A stretch of DNA of 33,070 nucleotides from Alistipes sp. CAG:514 (GTDB lineage Bacteria; Bacteroidota; Bacteroidia; Bacteroidales; UBA932). The stretch is taken from NCBI GenBank assembly GCA_000431015.1, contig HF986048.1:15033-48102 (forward strand), given 5' to 3'. Position 1 is the first letter of the stretch. Each line of letters opens with the position of its first letter. Below the pieces are notes generated by a model. That model was not told where the DNA came from and ran no database searches. It saw nothing but the letters and a program-made list of their open reading frames with translations. Shown here piece after piece: positions 25,367 to 33,070 of the stretch. The translations under genes and the position numbers were made by a program.

Positions 25367-25403
25367 ATTCCGATTCGGAATCAAAAGTATTTTACTATTT
25401 TTG
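25367..25403 (+). promoter_or_regulatory. Promoter with operator-like palindrome upstream of the AI-2E-type permease
   Basis: TATTTTTG at 25396-25403 matches TAnnTTTG 25 bases before ATG 25428. A perfect palindrome ATTCCGA-T-TCGGAAT occupies 25367-25381, where the -33 box would lie; no TTG is seen there. Confidence 0.6.
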
Positions 25404-25427
25404 TAAACATAAGAAACAGGACAGAGA

Positions 25428-26588
25428 ATGAACGAGGAAAGAAGCATAGACAGATTGGCGAGATACATCATCTGGGCAGCCGCGGCGGCGGTGACGATCG
25501 CGTTCTGCTGGTATTTCAGAAGCGTGCTGGTCTACATAATCATCGCGGCGGTGGTCTCCCTGCTCGGAAGACCGATAATGAAAGGATTGAAGCGCATCCG
25601 GATAAAGGGCAGGTGCGCCCCCGACTGGCTGTGCGCCATAGTGTCTCTGCTCCTGATCCTGACCGTGTTCCTGGGAGTAGTCACCCAGATCATACCAGTC
25701 TTCTCAAGCATAATCACCAATGTCTCCGGCAACCTCCAGTCGGCCTCTTTCAAGGCCTCGGAGATCACCGTCTGGTTCGACCGGCTGAATGTCTGGCTGA
25801 TCGACAGGATCCCGGCCCTGGGCCGTGGCTTCCAGATCCAGGACGCAGTGATCGGATGGATCCGCAACGCGTTCGACATCAGTTCCGTGACATCAGTGGT
25901 CGGCTCCGTGGCGTCAGCCCTCGGGGCTTTCGGCATAGGACTTTTCTCCGTGATGTTCATCGGGTTCTTCTTCGTGAAGGATGAGAACCTGTTCCGCAGG
26001 ATAGTCGGCTCGCTCGTGCCGGACAAGGCCGAGAAGACGGCGATCAGCGCCATCGGCGACATTGAGCATCTTCTTACACGCTACTTCGTCGGCCTGCTGA
26101 CAGAGGTTCTGGGTGTGGCTCTGATCAACTTCCTGGGACTCTGGCTGGTGGCAAGGATAGGCCTCTACCCGGCCGTCGGCATCGCGTTCATGACCGGCCT
26201 TCTGAACGTCATCCCTTACGTCGGCCCCTGGATCGGCGGAGCTGTCGGGACAATCCTCGGAATAGTGCTGAAATACAGCAGCGCCGCCGCGCTCGGTGTC
26301 TACCCGGATTTCATGGTGGTGCTGATCACGCTGCTTGCCGTCTTCATCTGCACGCAGTTGATTGACAACTTCCTGTTCCAGCCGCTGATCTACTCGACCA
26401 GCATAAAGTCAAGCCCGCTGGAGATCTTCATCGTGCTGCTGATGGCCGGCCATCTGGGGGGCATCATCGGGATGCTCGTCGCCATCCCGGCCTACACTGT
26501 GATCAGAGTCGTGGCCGCGCGCTTTTTCTCAGACTTCAAACCTATCCGCAGGCTGATCTCGGCCACGGATGACGAACAAAAATCATAG
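25428..26588 (+). CDS. AI-2E-family transporter (PerM/TqsA-type permease)
   Basis: A 386-residue inner-membrane protein of the AI-2E transporter family. N-terminal hydrophobic segments (IWAAAAAVTIAFCWYF, VLVYIIIAAVVSLLGRPIM, WLCAIVSLLLILTVFLGVV) come first. A soluble/amphipathic central region (about 100-150) follows, then the conserved C-terminal half with GLFSVMFIGFFFVKDE and TGLLNVIPYVGPWIGGAVGTILG, and finally QLIDNFLFQPLIYS and HLGGIIGMLVAIPAYTVIRV. Despite the name, most members have other or unknown roles, including Na+/H+ antiport and metabolite export. The next gene, a secreted esterase, starts on the base after the stop, so the two are co-transcribed. Confidence 0.92.
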   Translation: MNEERSIDRLARYIIWAAAAAVTIAFCWYFRSVLVYIIIAAVVSLLGRPIMKGLKRIRIKGRCAPDWLCAIVSLLLILTVFLGVVTQIIPVFSSIITNVSGNLQSASFKASEITVWFDRLNVWLIDRIPALGRGFQIQDAVIGWIRNAFDISSVTSVVGSVASALGAFGIGLFSVMFIGFFFVKDENLFRRIVGSLVPDKAEKTAISAIGDIEHLLTRYFVGLLTEVLGVALINFLGLWLVARIGLYPAVGIAFMTGLLNVIPYVGPWIGGAVGTILGIVLKYSSAAALGVYPDFMVVLITLLAVFICTQLIDNFLFQPLIYSTSIKSSPLEIFIVLLMAGHLGGIIGMLVAIPAYTVIRVVAARFFSDFKPIRRLISATDDEQKS

Positions 26589-27551
26589 ATGAACATGAAC
26601 TCATTCCTCAGAAGACTGATGGCGGCAGCCGCCGTCATCGCCGGATCATTGGCAACCCTGAACGCTCAGGAAACATATTCACCGTCAGGTACCTACCAAT
26701 TCGCCGTCAAGGACGGCAACCAACTTTTGCTTGATGAATATCCCGCCTCGCCTGGCAGCGTGACCGCCATTGACGGCAATGCCAAACCTTCGATCGTCTT
26801 CGTTTTCGGAGGGGGATTCAAGGGTGGAGAGCGCAGCCACAAGGAGTACCTGCCTTGGTTCAGGATGCTCAATGACGAGGGTTACACCGTTCTCACCATC
26901 GACTACCGGCTCGGCATGAGGGGAGTCAGGACCAAGGGCGGCATCGGCTCCGTCAAGCAGTTCTACCATTCTGTCAGCATCGCCAGCGAGGATCTGTTCA
27001 GCGCCACCAAATACATCATCGACAATGCCGCGACGCTGAAGGTGGATCCCGACAACCTGGTGATCTGCGGCTCGTCGGCCGGTGCGATGACCGTCCTTCA
27101 GACAGAGTGGCTGCTGTGCAACGGAAAGGCCACCGAGGCTCTCCCGGAAGGGTTCCGCTACGCGGGAGTGATGTCGTTCTCCGGAGCGATCCTCTCAAGG
27201 GAGGGTATGCCTAAGTACGCCCAGACCCCGGCTCCGACCGCATTCTTCCACGGCACTGCCGACAAGGTGGTGAACTACAAGAAGATCCGTGTCTTCAACT
27301 GGGTGTTTGCCGGCACGAACCAGCTTGTCAGGATATTCAAGAGAAACGGCTACACCTACAATGCCTACCGCTATCAGGGCCACACTCACGAGATTGCCGA
27401 TTCGATGGTCGAGACCTTCCCGGATCAGATCCGCTTCCTGGAGACCAACATAACAAGAAAGGTCGCCAGAACTGTGGATTCCACAATCGACGACCCTGAG
27501 GCTCCCGCTCCAAGCGGCTCTGCCAACCGCAAGGAAATGTACGGAAATTAA
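26589..27551 (+). CDS. Secreted alpha/beta-hydrolase (carboxylesterase-like)
   Basis: A 320-residue protein. The signal peptide runs to about residue 26 (LLAAAAVIAGS-type core, NAQ). An oxyanion-hole motif FGGGFKGG (74-80), the nucleophile elbow G-S-S-A-G with Ser163, a probable acid Asp225 in HGTADKVV, and His265 or His267 in GHTHE make a complete triad in the order of BD-FAE/esterase-lipase enzymes. It likely cleaves esters outside the cytoplasm, for example acetyl or feruloyl groups on glycans; the substrate is not determinable. It abuts the AI-2E gene with zero spacing. Its TAA stop overlaps the TTA of the convergent SGNH gene at 27548-27551. No signal for a separate promoter is seen. Confidence 0.88.
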   Translation: MNMNSFLRRLMAAAAVIAGSLATLNAQETYSPSGTYQFAVKDGNQLLLDEYPASPGSVTAIDGNAKPSIVFVFGGGFKGGERSHKEYLPWFRMLNDEGYTVLTIDYRLGMRGVRTKGGIGSVKQFYHSVSIASEDLFSATKYIIDNAATLKVDPDNLVICGSSAGAMTVLQTEWLLCNGKATEALPEGFRYAGVMSFSGAILSREGMPKYAQTPAPTAFFHGTADKVVNYKKIRVFNWVFAGTNQLVRIFKRNGYTYNAYRYQGHTHEIADSMVETFPDQIRFLETNITRKVARTVDSTIDDPEAPAPSGSANRKEMYGN

Positions 27552-28927
27552 TCCTGAATGTACCTGCGATAGACCTCCGCGATCCTGCGGTAGCCCTCTT
27601 CATTAGGATGCAGGCCATCCCTGAAGAGGGATTCGTCCAATGTGCCGTCAGCCTTGGTCAGGACCGGTTTGACATCGACGATGTCGTAGTTCGTGAGGCC
27701 GCTTGCCTCCAGGAACCTGTCCGCGGCGGCGTTCACCTTGTCCACCCTGTCGATCGCTTTCCTGCGCGGATAGATGTGAACCACGTGGATGCGGGCCTTC
27801 GGCTGCTTCACACGAATATATTCGATCAGCCTCACCATGCCTTCGCCGATGACTTCCTCCGGGCTGCCGTAGATGTCGTTGGTGCCGGCCATCACGAAGA
27901 TGTGTTTCGCGTTGAAGCCGTCAAGTTCCTCATGCATCATGCGCCACATCATGTTCCCGAGGCGGTCCCAGCCGTAGCCGCAGTTGATGACGTTGCGGTC
28001 CGCGAAGATGTCGTTCCATGAATTTACGCCGGCATGCCAGACGACATTGCTTGGCTCGCCTGACCAGTAATGGGTTATGGAGTTGCCGATCATGACGATC
28101 TCAGGATTCGGGGCGATGTGCCTTTCCCTGTAGAGGATCCTGGAATGCCTCTCGGTCCAGTCGTAGAAGGTAAAGTCCCTGCGCTGCCTCAGGGGCTTGA
28201 GGATGTCCGGCAGAGCGGTAGTCGTGCCGAGGGCGTTGTAGATCGCCTCCAGCGTGCTTGTCGTGTCGGCCTTGGCTCCATCGACCGCGACGAAAAAGCC
28301 TTGTCCCTTGCTTGCCTTTCTGGAGACTACCTTGACCGGGAAGTCGGCCTTCCTCTGGATGATGTTCCGTACAGCCTTCGAAGGCCTGTCAACCGTCTCG
28401 ACCGGCACATTGTAGAAAGCGACGGCCTTCTCCACCGGCACCGGCTCGAAATGGAAATAGGTGCCTCCGCAGGCTCCGATCTCCATCCAGCTGACTTCGT
28501 TGTAGAGCGGCAGATAGAGTCTGAACTCGTTGCCGTTTTTGGCTGACTTGCCGTAATCGACACGGAAATAGAATGTTATCGTGTCGCCGACTGCTGAACC
28601 GAGGACGGAAGTCCCGTTCAGAAGGTGGAATCCGCCGTCATTGTCGATGTCGAAAAGATCCACCCCCAGCGATGCCATCCGCGTCGCTCCTTTGGGAATA
28701 TTCCTGCCTTCCAGCACATAGCGCACCTTGATTTCCGGTGCGTTGGTTCCGAAGTCAATGTTCCCCCTGTCGAATGTCCAGCAGGTTCCGAACGGCCCTT
28801 TAGGCTTCTCCGTCAGTGGATTATGCCAGCCATACACCCCGGCCGCAGCCGCTCCTACGGAAAGCATCAGCGCCAGCCCTGCCGCCGCCAAAGCTTTTTT
28901 TGCAATTTCTGAATATCTCATGTTCAT
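27548..28927 (-). CDS. Secreted SGNH/GDSL hydrolase with N-terminal beta domain
   Basis: A 459-residue protein. The signal peptide (ALAAAGLALMLSVGAAAAG) ends near residue 30. A beta-rich domain (about 50-175) resembles the N-terminal SGNH accessory domain. The catalytic domain has the nucleophile Ser283 in MIGNSITH, a block II Gly near GYGWDRLGN, the GTND motif (block III), and Asp437/His440 in DGLHPN. Such enzymes remove acyl or acetyl groups from carbohydrates. Start ATG 28927 (or 28921) follows a minus-strand TATCTTTG promoter. It converges with the alpha/beta-hydrolase, sharing a TTAA, and is divergent from the DUF389 gene. Two secreted esterases side by side suggest a shared role on esterified glycans, which is inference. 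Confidence 0.9.
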   Translation of the reverse strand: MNMRYSEIAKKALAAAGLALMLSVGAAAAGVYGWHNPLTEKPKGPFGTCWTFDRGNIDFGTNAPEIKVRYVLEGRNIPKGATRMASLGVDLFDIDNDGGFHLLNGTSVLGSAVGDTITFYFRVDYGKSAKNGNEFRLYLPLYNEVSWMEIGACGGTYFHFEPVPVEKAVAFYNVPVETVDRPSKAVRNIIQRKADFPVKVVSRKASKGQGFFVAVDGAKADTTSTLEAIYNALGTTTALPDILKPLRQRRDFTFYDWTERHSRILYRERHIAPNPEIVMIGNSITHYWSGEPSNVVWHAGVNSWNDIFADRNVINCGYGWDRLGNMMWRMMHEELDGFNAKHIFVMAGTNDIYGSPEEVIGEGMVRLIEYIRVKQPKARIHVVHIYPRRKAIDRVDKVNAAADRFLEASGLTNYDIVDVKPVLTKADGTLDESLFRDGLHPNEEGYRRIAEVYRRYIQD

Positions 28928-28962
28928 TCAACGTTGATTATTGTCCTTTCAAAACATAATCT

Positions 28963-28970
28963 CAAAGATA
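28963..28970 (-). promoter_or_regulatory. Promoter -7 element (TATCTTTG) for the SGNH hydrolase
   Basis: An exact TAnnTTTG on the minus strand, 35 bases before ATG 28927. It overlaps the start of an inverted repeat that pairs with 29019-29027. Confidence 0.6.
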
Positions 28971-29055
28971 ATCCTTACGCTTCAGAAATCCAAAATTGTG
29001 GGAGTCACATGTCATTATTAAGGATTACTCATACTGGATTCTGAAGGATTTTTAG

Positions 29056-29063
29056 TATTTTTG
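29056..29063 (+). promoter_or_regulatory. Promoter -7 element (TATTTTTG) for the DUF389 gene
   Basis: An exact TAnnTTTG, 16 bases before ATG 29080, preceded by three GGATT boxes at 29022, 29036 and 29046. Confidence 0.6.
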
Positions 29064-29079
29064 AGGAAAACTGACAATT

Positions 29080-30423
29080 ATGGCATTTGCGACAAGACTG
29101 AAACATCTTCTTAAGGAAACAGCCAGCCTGGCCGGTCATCTTGACACCGAGAGCGCTGAGTGCCAGATAAGGAAGAACGTACATTTACGTGGGCCGAACG
29201 CATGGATTCTTGCGTTTTCCGTGGTGATCGCTTCCGTGGGTCTGAACGTGAACTCGATCCCGGTCATCATCGGAGCGATGCTCATATCTCCTTTGATGGG
29301 CCCTATCTTCGGGGCGGGATTCTCGCTCGGGACAAACGACATGGAACTCATGATGACCTCGCTGAAGAACCTCGCAGTGATGATGGCCATCGCGCTGATA
29401 GCGTCTGTGTTGTATTTTCTTGTCACACCGCTTACGCTCACCAACCCGACCGAGCTTCTGGCCAGAACCAATCCGACCATCTATGATGTGCTGATCGCAT
29501 TGTTCGGAGGAGCCGCCGGCATGTTCGAGCAGTGCAGGAAAGAGAAGGGTACCGTGATCTCCGGTGTTGCCATCGCCACCGCCCTCATGCCTCCGCTCTG
29601 CACCGCAGGGTTCGGACTGGCCAAAGGCAACATGCAGTTTTTTCTCGGCGCTCTGTATCTTTTTGCCATCAACTGCGTCTTCATCGCCATAGCGTCCTAC
29701 ATTATGACCAAGGCAATGGGTTTCAAGCAGGCACAATACCGTGACACCAAGGTGGAGAAGAGAACCCGGCGGATCATGGTGGCGACCGCGCTGGTGTTCA
29801 TCATACCGAGCATTCTTTCGGCTATCATGCTCGTCAACAACAACAATTTCGACAGGCGCGCGACCGCTTTCGTGCAGGCTAACAAGTCCATACAGAACGC
29901 GATCATCTACGACTACACCATCTCCCACGAGAAAGGCGACAAGATTGAGCTGTACCTGAGTGGAGAGAAACTGGACGAGGAGCAGACGGCGGCCCTGTTC
30001 GCTTCCGCCAATGAATATGGTATCAAGGAGGAACAGGTCGCCATCAATGAGAACAAGTCTGCGAAGAGTCTGATCGTCTCTGACATCGTGAATGACATCT
30101 ATGCCAACAATGAGAGGCAGCTTATGGCCAAGAAGAAAGAGGTGGAGGCTCTCCGCAACGAGTTGAACGAATACAAGAGAGACAGCATCCCGTGTCTTCA
30201 GATCGCGAAGGAACTGGCAGGCTTCTATCCGTCCGTCAAGTCGATAGGCATCAGCCGGGGCAGCAGCGTCACAGCCGACAGCCTGACTGTCCGCAAGACC
30301 ACATTCGTCAATGCCAAGGCCTCCCGCAGGTTCAAGGCGGATGAGGAGGAGAAGCTTCTCCGATGGCTTAAGATCCGGCTCGGATCCGAGGATGTCGAGC
30401 TGCACGTCACCTTCGTAAAATAA
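29080..30423 (+). CDS. DUF389 (TIGR00341) membrane protein
   Basis: A 447-residue integral membrane protein. The N-terminal half has about six helices and carries the family core: GPNAWILAFSVVIASVGLNVNSIPVIIGAMLISPLMGPI, then GMFEQCRKEKGTVISGVAIATALMPPLCTAGFGLA. The C-terminal part (about 250-447) is soluble with a coiled-coil-like stretch (about 345-370, KKKEVEALRNELNEYK) and a final beta-alpha domain. The function of DUF389 proteins is not established. It starts from its own promoter and shares a regulatory region with the SGNH gene. clpC begins 40 bases after its stop with only a near-match to TAnnTTTG between, so read-through into clpC is likely. Confidence 0.92.
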   Translation: MAFATRLKHLLKETASLAGHLDTESAECQIRKNVHLRGPNAWILAFSVVIASVGLNVNSIPVIIGAMLISPLMGPIFGAGFSLGTNDMELMMTSLKNLAVMMAIALIASVLYFLVTPLTLTNPTELLARTNPTIYDVLIALFGGAAGMFEQCRKEKGTVISGVAIATALMPPLCTAGFGLAKGNMQFFLGALYLFAINCVFIAIASYIMTKAMGFKQAQYRDTKVEKRTRRIMVATALVFIIPSILSAIMLVNNNNFDRRATAFVQANKSIQNAIIYDYTISHEKGDKIELYLSGEKLDEEQTAALFASANEYGIKEEQVAINENKSAKSLIVSDIVNDIYANNERQLMAKKKEVEALRNELNEYKRDSIPCLQIAKELAGFYPSVKSIGISRGSSVTADSLTVRKTTFVNAKASRRFKADEEEKLLRWLKIRLGSEDVELHVTFVK

Positions 30424-30463
30424 GAGCGTCCTGTTAGTGTGATTTTTACTTTGACAATCGACT

Positions 30464-32818
30464 ATGGAAATAAAGATCTCTGATGAACTCAACGACATAA
30501 TCCGTTACGCCAGGGACGAGGCGATGAGGACCGGAAGCTACGGCATCGGCCCCGACCACCTGTTCCTGGGGATACTGCGCCACGGCGAGAATGCCGCCTG
30601 CAAGGTCATTGTTGGCCTCGGGGTGGACACGGACGGTTTCAAGCGGTTCATCGACAGCCACATATTCACAAACGAGCCGATACCGTACTCGGAATCGGAC
30701 AAGATCTCGTTCTCCCGTTACGCCCAGAACGTCTTGAGCATCACCGTGCTGGAAGCCTCCAGGCAAGGGGTCTCCGAAGCGGGTTCCCTGCATCTTCTGC
30801 TGGCTCTTTGCCGCACCACGGAGAATTACGGCCAGGCCTATCTTCGCCAGCATGGTGTGGACTATGGCCGTCTGCTGGGCTACATGCGTGATGAAGGATT
30901 GCTGAACAGCGTTCCCGGGCCGGAGGACGAACCAGGCGCTGAAGATGCACAGGAAGGCGGGCAGGAGCAGAGGCAGGACCGGAGTGTCATCGAGGATTTC
31001 GGCTTCGATCTCACCAAGGCCGCCGCGGAGGGAAAGCTTGATCCGGTGGTGGGCCGTGAGACCGAGATCGCCCGTGTCATAGAGATTCTTGGCAGGCGCA
31101 AGAAGAACAACCCGATGCTCATCGGGGAACCAGGGGTAGGAAAGTCCGCGATCGTGGAGGGCATCGCCTTGCGGATAGCGGCCGGCGAGATCTCCCCGGC
31201 ATTGGCGAAGAAACGCCTGATATCCTTGGACATAGCCTCTGTGGTGGCCGGGACGAAGTACCGTGGGGATTTCGAGAAAAGACTGAAATCCATCATCAGG
31301 GAGGTCGGATCCAATCCGGACATCATCCTGTTCATCGATGAGTTCCACACCATTGTCGGAGCCGGTGGTGCGCAGGGCAGCCTTGACGCGGCCAACATCC
31401 TCAAACCGGCCTTGGCGCGGGGCGAGCTGCAGTGCATCGGAGCGACAACCATGGATGAGTTCTCCAAGATCGTGGAGAAGGACGGTGCCTTGGACCGCAG
31501 GTTCCAGAAGATTGTCGTGGAGCCGACCGACATCCGCCAGTCTGTCGCGATTCTCCGGAACATCAAACCGAACTACGAGGATTTCCACAAGGTGACCTAC
31601 ACCGAGGAGGCTCTGGAGGCCTGTGTGCGTCTGACAGACCGTTATGTGACCGGCAAGTTCTTGCCGGACAAGGCTATAGATGCCTTGGATGAGGCCGGGT
31701 CGATGATCCGCCTCAATCTTGCGAAGAGCGGCAGGTCCGGAAATGTCGTGGATGCCGAGGACATAGCCTCCGTGGTCTCCAAGATGACCGGCATACCTGT
31801 CAACAAGGTGGCGGAGTCGGAGGGCAACCGCATCATGAGGATGAAGGACCGGCTCCGGAGCCGCATCATAGGCCAGGACGACGCGATCGAGAAGGTTGTG
31901 CGCGCCATTCAGCGCAACAGAGCCGGGCTGAAGGATCCCGACCGCCCGATCGGCACCTTCCTGTTCTTCGGCCCAACCGGGGTGGGGAAGACGTGGCTGG
32001 CGAAGTGCCTTGCTGAATATCTTTTTGACTCACAGGATAATATCGTCAGAATTGACATGAGCGAGTACATGGAGAAGTTCACCGTGTCAAGACTTGTCGG
32101 AGCGCCTCCCGGCTATGTCGGCTACGAGGAGGGTGGGCAACTCAGCGAGCGTGTCCGCAGGAAGCCTTACAGCGTCGTTCTGCTTGACGAGATCGAGAAG
32201 GCTCATCCTGACATATTCAACATCCTGCTTCAGGTGCTTGACGAAGGTCGCCTTACGGACAGCAACGGCCGCGTCGTGAACTTCCGGAACACCATTGTCA
32301 TCATGACCTCCAACGTCGGCAGCCGCGAGCTTGATGAATATGGCAGCGGGGTCGGATTCGCAACTTCCGGGAAGAACGTCCCTAAGAACCGCCAGAGTGT
32401 GCTGGAGAAGGCCATCAAATCGTCTTTTCCTCCGGAGTTCATCAACAGGGTGGATGAAAGGATATTCTTCAACTCATTGACTAAGGAGGACATGGAGAAG
32501 ATCATCGACATTGAGTTGAAGGATCTTCGCGCAAGGGCCGGGGAGGCCGGTTACCGCCTTGTGGTCACTCCGGCGGCCAGACGTTTCATCGCCGAGGCCG
32601 GTTTCGATCCGGCGTTCGGCGCGCGTCCTTTAAAACGCGCCGTGATGAAATATGTCGAGGATCCGGTGTCGGAGTTCATCATCTCCGACAGGATTCTGCA
32701 GGGGCGGGGCGGAAAAGGCCTGCCGGGGCCGAGGACTCTCAGGGTCGGCCTGACGGCTGACAAGGAGAACACCCTCGTGTCCTTGAAGACTGAGCCATTG
32801 GGCGTGACTGTCAAATGA
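30464..32818 (+). CDS. clpC: ClpC-type AAA+ unfoldase lacking the middle UVR domain
   Basis: A 784-residue class I Clp/Hsp100 ATPase. It has two N-terminal Clp repeats (about 1-145, GIGPDHLFLGIL and GSLHLLLALC), a Gln/Glu-rich linker (about 150-175), a first AAA+ domain with Walker A GEPGVGKS at 221-228 and LFIDEFH, and a second AAA+ domain with GPTGVGKT at 503-510 and LLDEIEKAHPD. A ClpP-docking tripeptide Val630-Gly631-Phe632 replaces the usual LGF/IGF. Between AAA1 and AAA2 only about ten residues separate GSMIRL from VVDAEDIASVV, so the UVR/M-domain coiled coil expected in ClpC is absent, as in ClpA. It likely unfolds substrates for the ClpP encoded at 10460. ClpB is excluded by the short middle and the VGF loop. 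Confidence 0.93.
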   Translation: MEIKISDELNDIIRYARDEAMRTGSYGIGPDHLFLGILRHGENAACKVIVGLGVDTDGFKRFIDSHIFTNEPIPYSESDKISFSRYAQNVLSITVLEASRQGVSEAGSLHLLLALCRTTENYGQAYLRQHGVDYGRLLGYMRDEGLLNSVPGPEDEPGAEDAQEGGQEQRQDRSVIEDFGFDLTKAAAEGKLDPVVGRETEIARVIEILGRRKKNNPMLIGEPGVGKSAIVEGIALRIAAGEISPALAKKRLISLDIASVVAGTKYRGDFEKRLKSIIREVGSNPDIILFIDEFHTIVGAGGAQGSLDAANILKPALARGELQCIGATTMDEFSKIVEKDGALDRRFQKIVVEPTDIRQSVAILRNIKPNYEDFHKVTYTEEALEACVRLTDRYVTGKFLPDKAIDALDEAGSMIRLNLAKSGRSGNVVDAEDIASVVSKMTGIPVNKVAESEGNRIMRMKDRLRSRIIGQDDAIEKVVRAIQRNRAGLKDPDRPIGTFLFFGPTGVGKTWLAKCLAEYLFDSQDNIVRIDMSEYMEKFTVSRLVGAPPGYVGYEEGGQLSERVRRKPYSVVLLDEIEKAHPDIFNILLQVLDEGRLTDSNGRVVNFRNTIVIMTSNVGSRELDEYGSGVGFATSGKNVPKNRQSVLEKAIKSSFPPEFINRVDERIFFNSLTKEDMEKIIDIELKDLRARAGEAGYRLVVTPAARRFIAEAGFDPAFGARPLKRAVMKYVEDPVSEFIISDRILQGRGGKGLPGPRTLRVGLTADKENTLVSLKTEPLGVTVK

Positions 32819-32947
32819 TCAGGCGTTCCTGACCGCACTCTCGAACTCCAGCCCCATGTCTCCCATAATCTCCATCAGGGCGTTGAACGATGACTCCGAC
32901 GAGATCATGGATGCGAGCTTTTCGAGACTATATTCAGTGTTTCTCAT
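32819..32947 (-). CDS. Small 42-residue protein of unknown function
   Basis: MRNTEYSLEKLASMISSESS begins a 42-residue, mildly acidic, fully helix-compatible protein. The frame is open further upstream, but a TAnnTTTG promoter (TATCTTTG) on this strand at 32972-32979 lies 25 bases before this ATG, followed by an A-rich leader typical of this genome. Its stop abuts the clpC stop in a TGATCA palindrome (32816-32821), so the genes converge with no gap. I do not recognise the family. No signal peptide or membrane segment is visible. The promoter is the main support. Confidence 0.55.
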   Translation of the reverse strand: MRNTEYSLEKLASMISSESSFNALMEIMGDMGLEFESAVRNA

Positions 32948-32971
32948 GACTTTGTGTTTTGTTTTCTGATG

Positions 32972-32979
32972 CAAAGATA
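32972..32979 (-). promoter_or_regulatory. Promoter -7 element (TATCTTTG) for the small gene
   Basis: An exact TAnnTTTG on the minus strand, 25 bases before ATG 32947. The sequence beyond it to the window end (33070) holds no other gene I can support. Confidence 0.55.
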
Positions 32980-33070
32980 GGTTTAGCTTGTGCCAAAACG
33001 CAGTACAGGCTGAATGTTTTCTATGCATATCCCGTAAGAGCCAGGGCAACCGCATCAAAATACCTCCTTC

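Noticed and set aside
29185..30498. 437-codon minus-strand frame opposite the DUF389 gene
   Set aside because: Same shadow effect. The sequence is His/Asp/Arg-rich with no domain pattern, while the plus strand has clear membrane helices and family motifs.

Overview
The window is a stretch of chromosome from a member of the Bacteroidota, most likely Bacteroidales, with a GC content that looks to be in the mid-50s percent. Three things support this. Genes start in A/T-rich leaders without Shine-Dalgarno sequences. At least eleven sites match the Bacteroidota -7 promoter word TAnnTTTG at sensible places. The gene content includes a serine palmitoyltransferase for bacterial sphingolipids, a Big_2 lipoprotein, and a TPR/AraC membrane regulator. 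A GC-rich gut lineage (Rikenellaceae or a Cryptobacteroides-like group) would fit, but I cannot place the family from sequence alone. I see no tRNA, rRNA, CRISPR array, insertion sequence or prophage.

Layout. Positions 1-2790 hold the end of a TPR protein gene overlapping an outer-membrane beta-barrel gene, closed by a strong terminator. Positions 2861-12369 read as one seven-gene plus-strand unit: gyrB, spt, an SDR reductase, a 7TM-HD phosphohydrolase, tig, clpP and clpX. Positions 12374-15452 hold a divergent pair (minus-strand metallophosphoesterase, plus-strand Ig-like lipoprotein) bracketed by two similar intergenic hairpin elements. Positions 15454-17682 carry an M20 dipeptidase and pyrF. 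A degenerate heptamer tandem repeat lies in the gap at 17683-17988. A minus-strand transporter pair (EamA/DMT, then MATE) occupies 17989-20370. Positions 20571-22241 are a TPR-TM-AraC regulator interrupted by one in-frame TGA. A TMEM43-family protein and a secreted beta-helix protein follow, then an AI-2E-type permease directly joined to a secreted alpha/beta hydrolase, then a convergent secreted SGNH esterase. The window closes with a DUF389 membrane protein, a ClpC-type unfoldase, and a probable 42-residue minus-strand gene.

How the genes work together. Three proteostasis systems are present: trigger factor on the ribosome, ClpXP, and a second ClpP partner (ClpC). spt and the adjacent SDR gene plausibly catalyse the first two steps of sphingoid-base synthesis. 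The 7TM-HD protein is a candidate cyclic-di-AMP phosphodiesterase. The rest are housekeeping enzymes, exporters and cell-surface or secreted proteins.

The observations most worth a second look are: a strong excess of the DNA word GAATAT/ATATTC on both strands and in all frames; the twin intergenic hairpin elements; the single nonsense codon in the AraC regulator; the ClpC that lacks its middle UVR domain; and the promoter-supported 42-residue gene.
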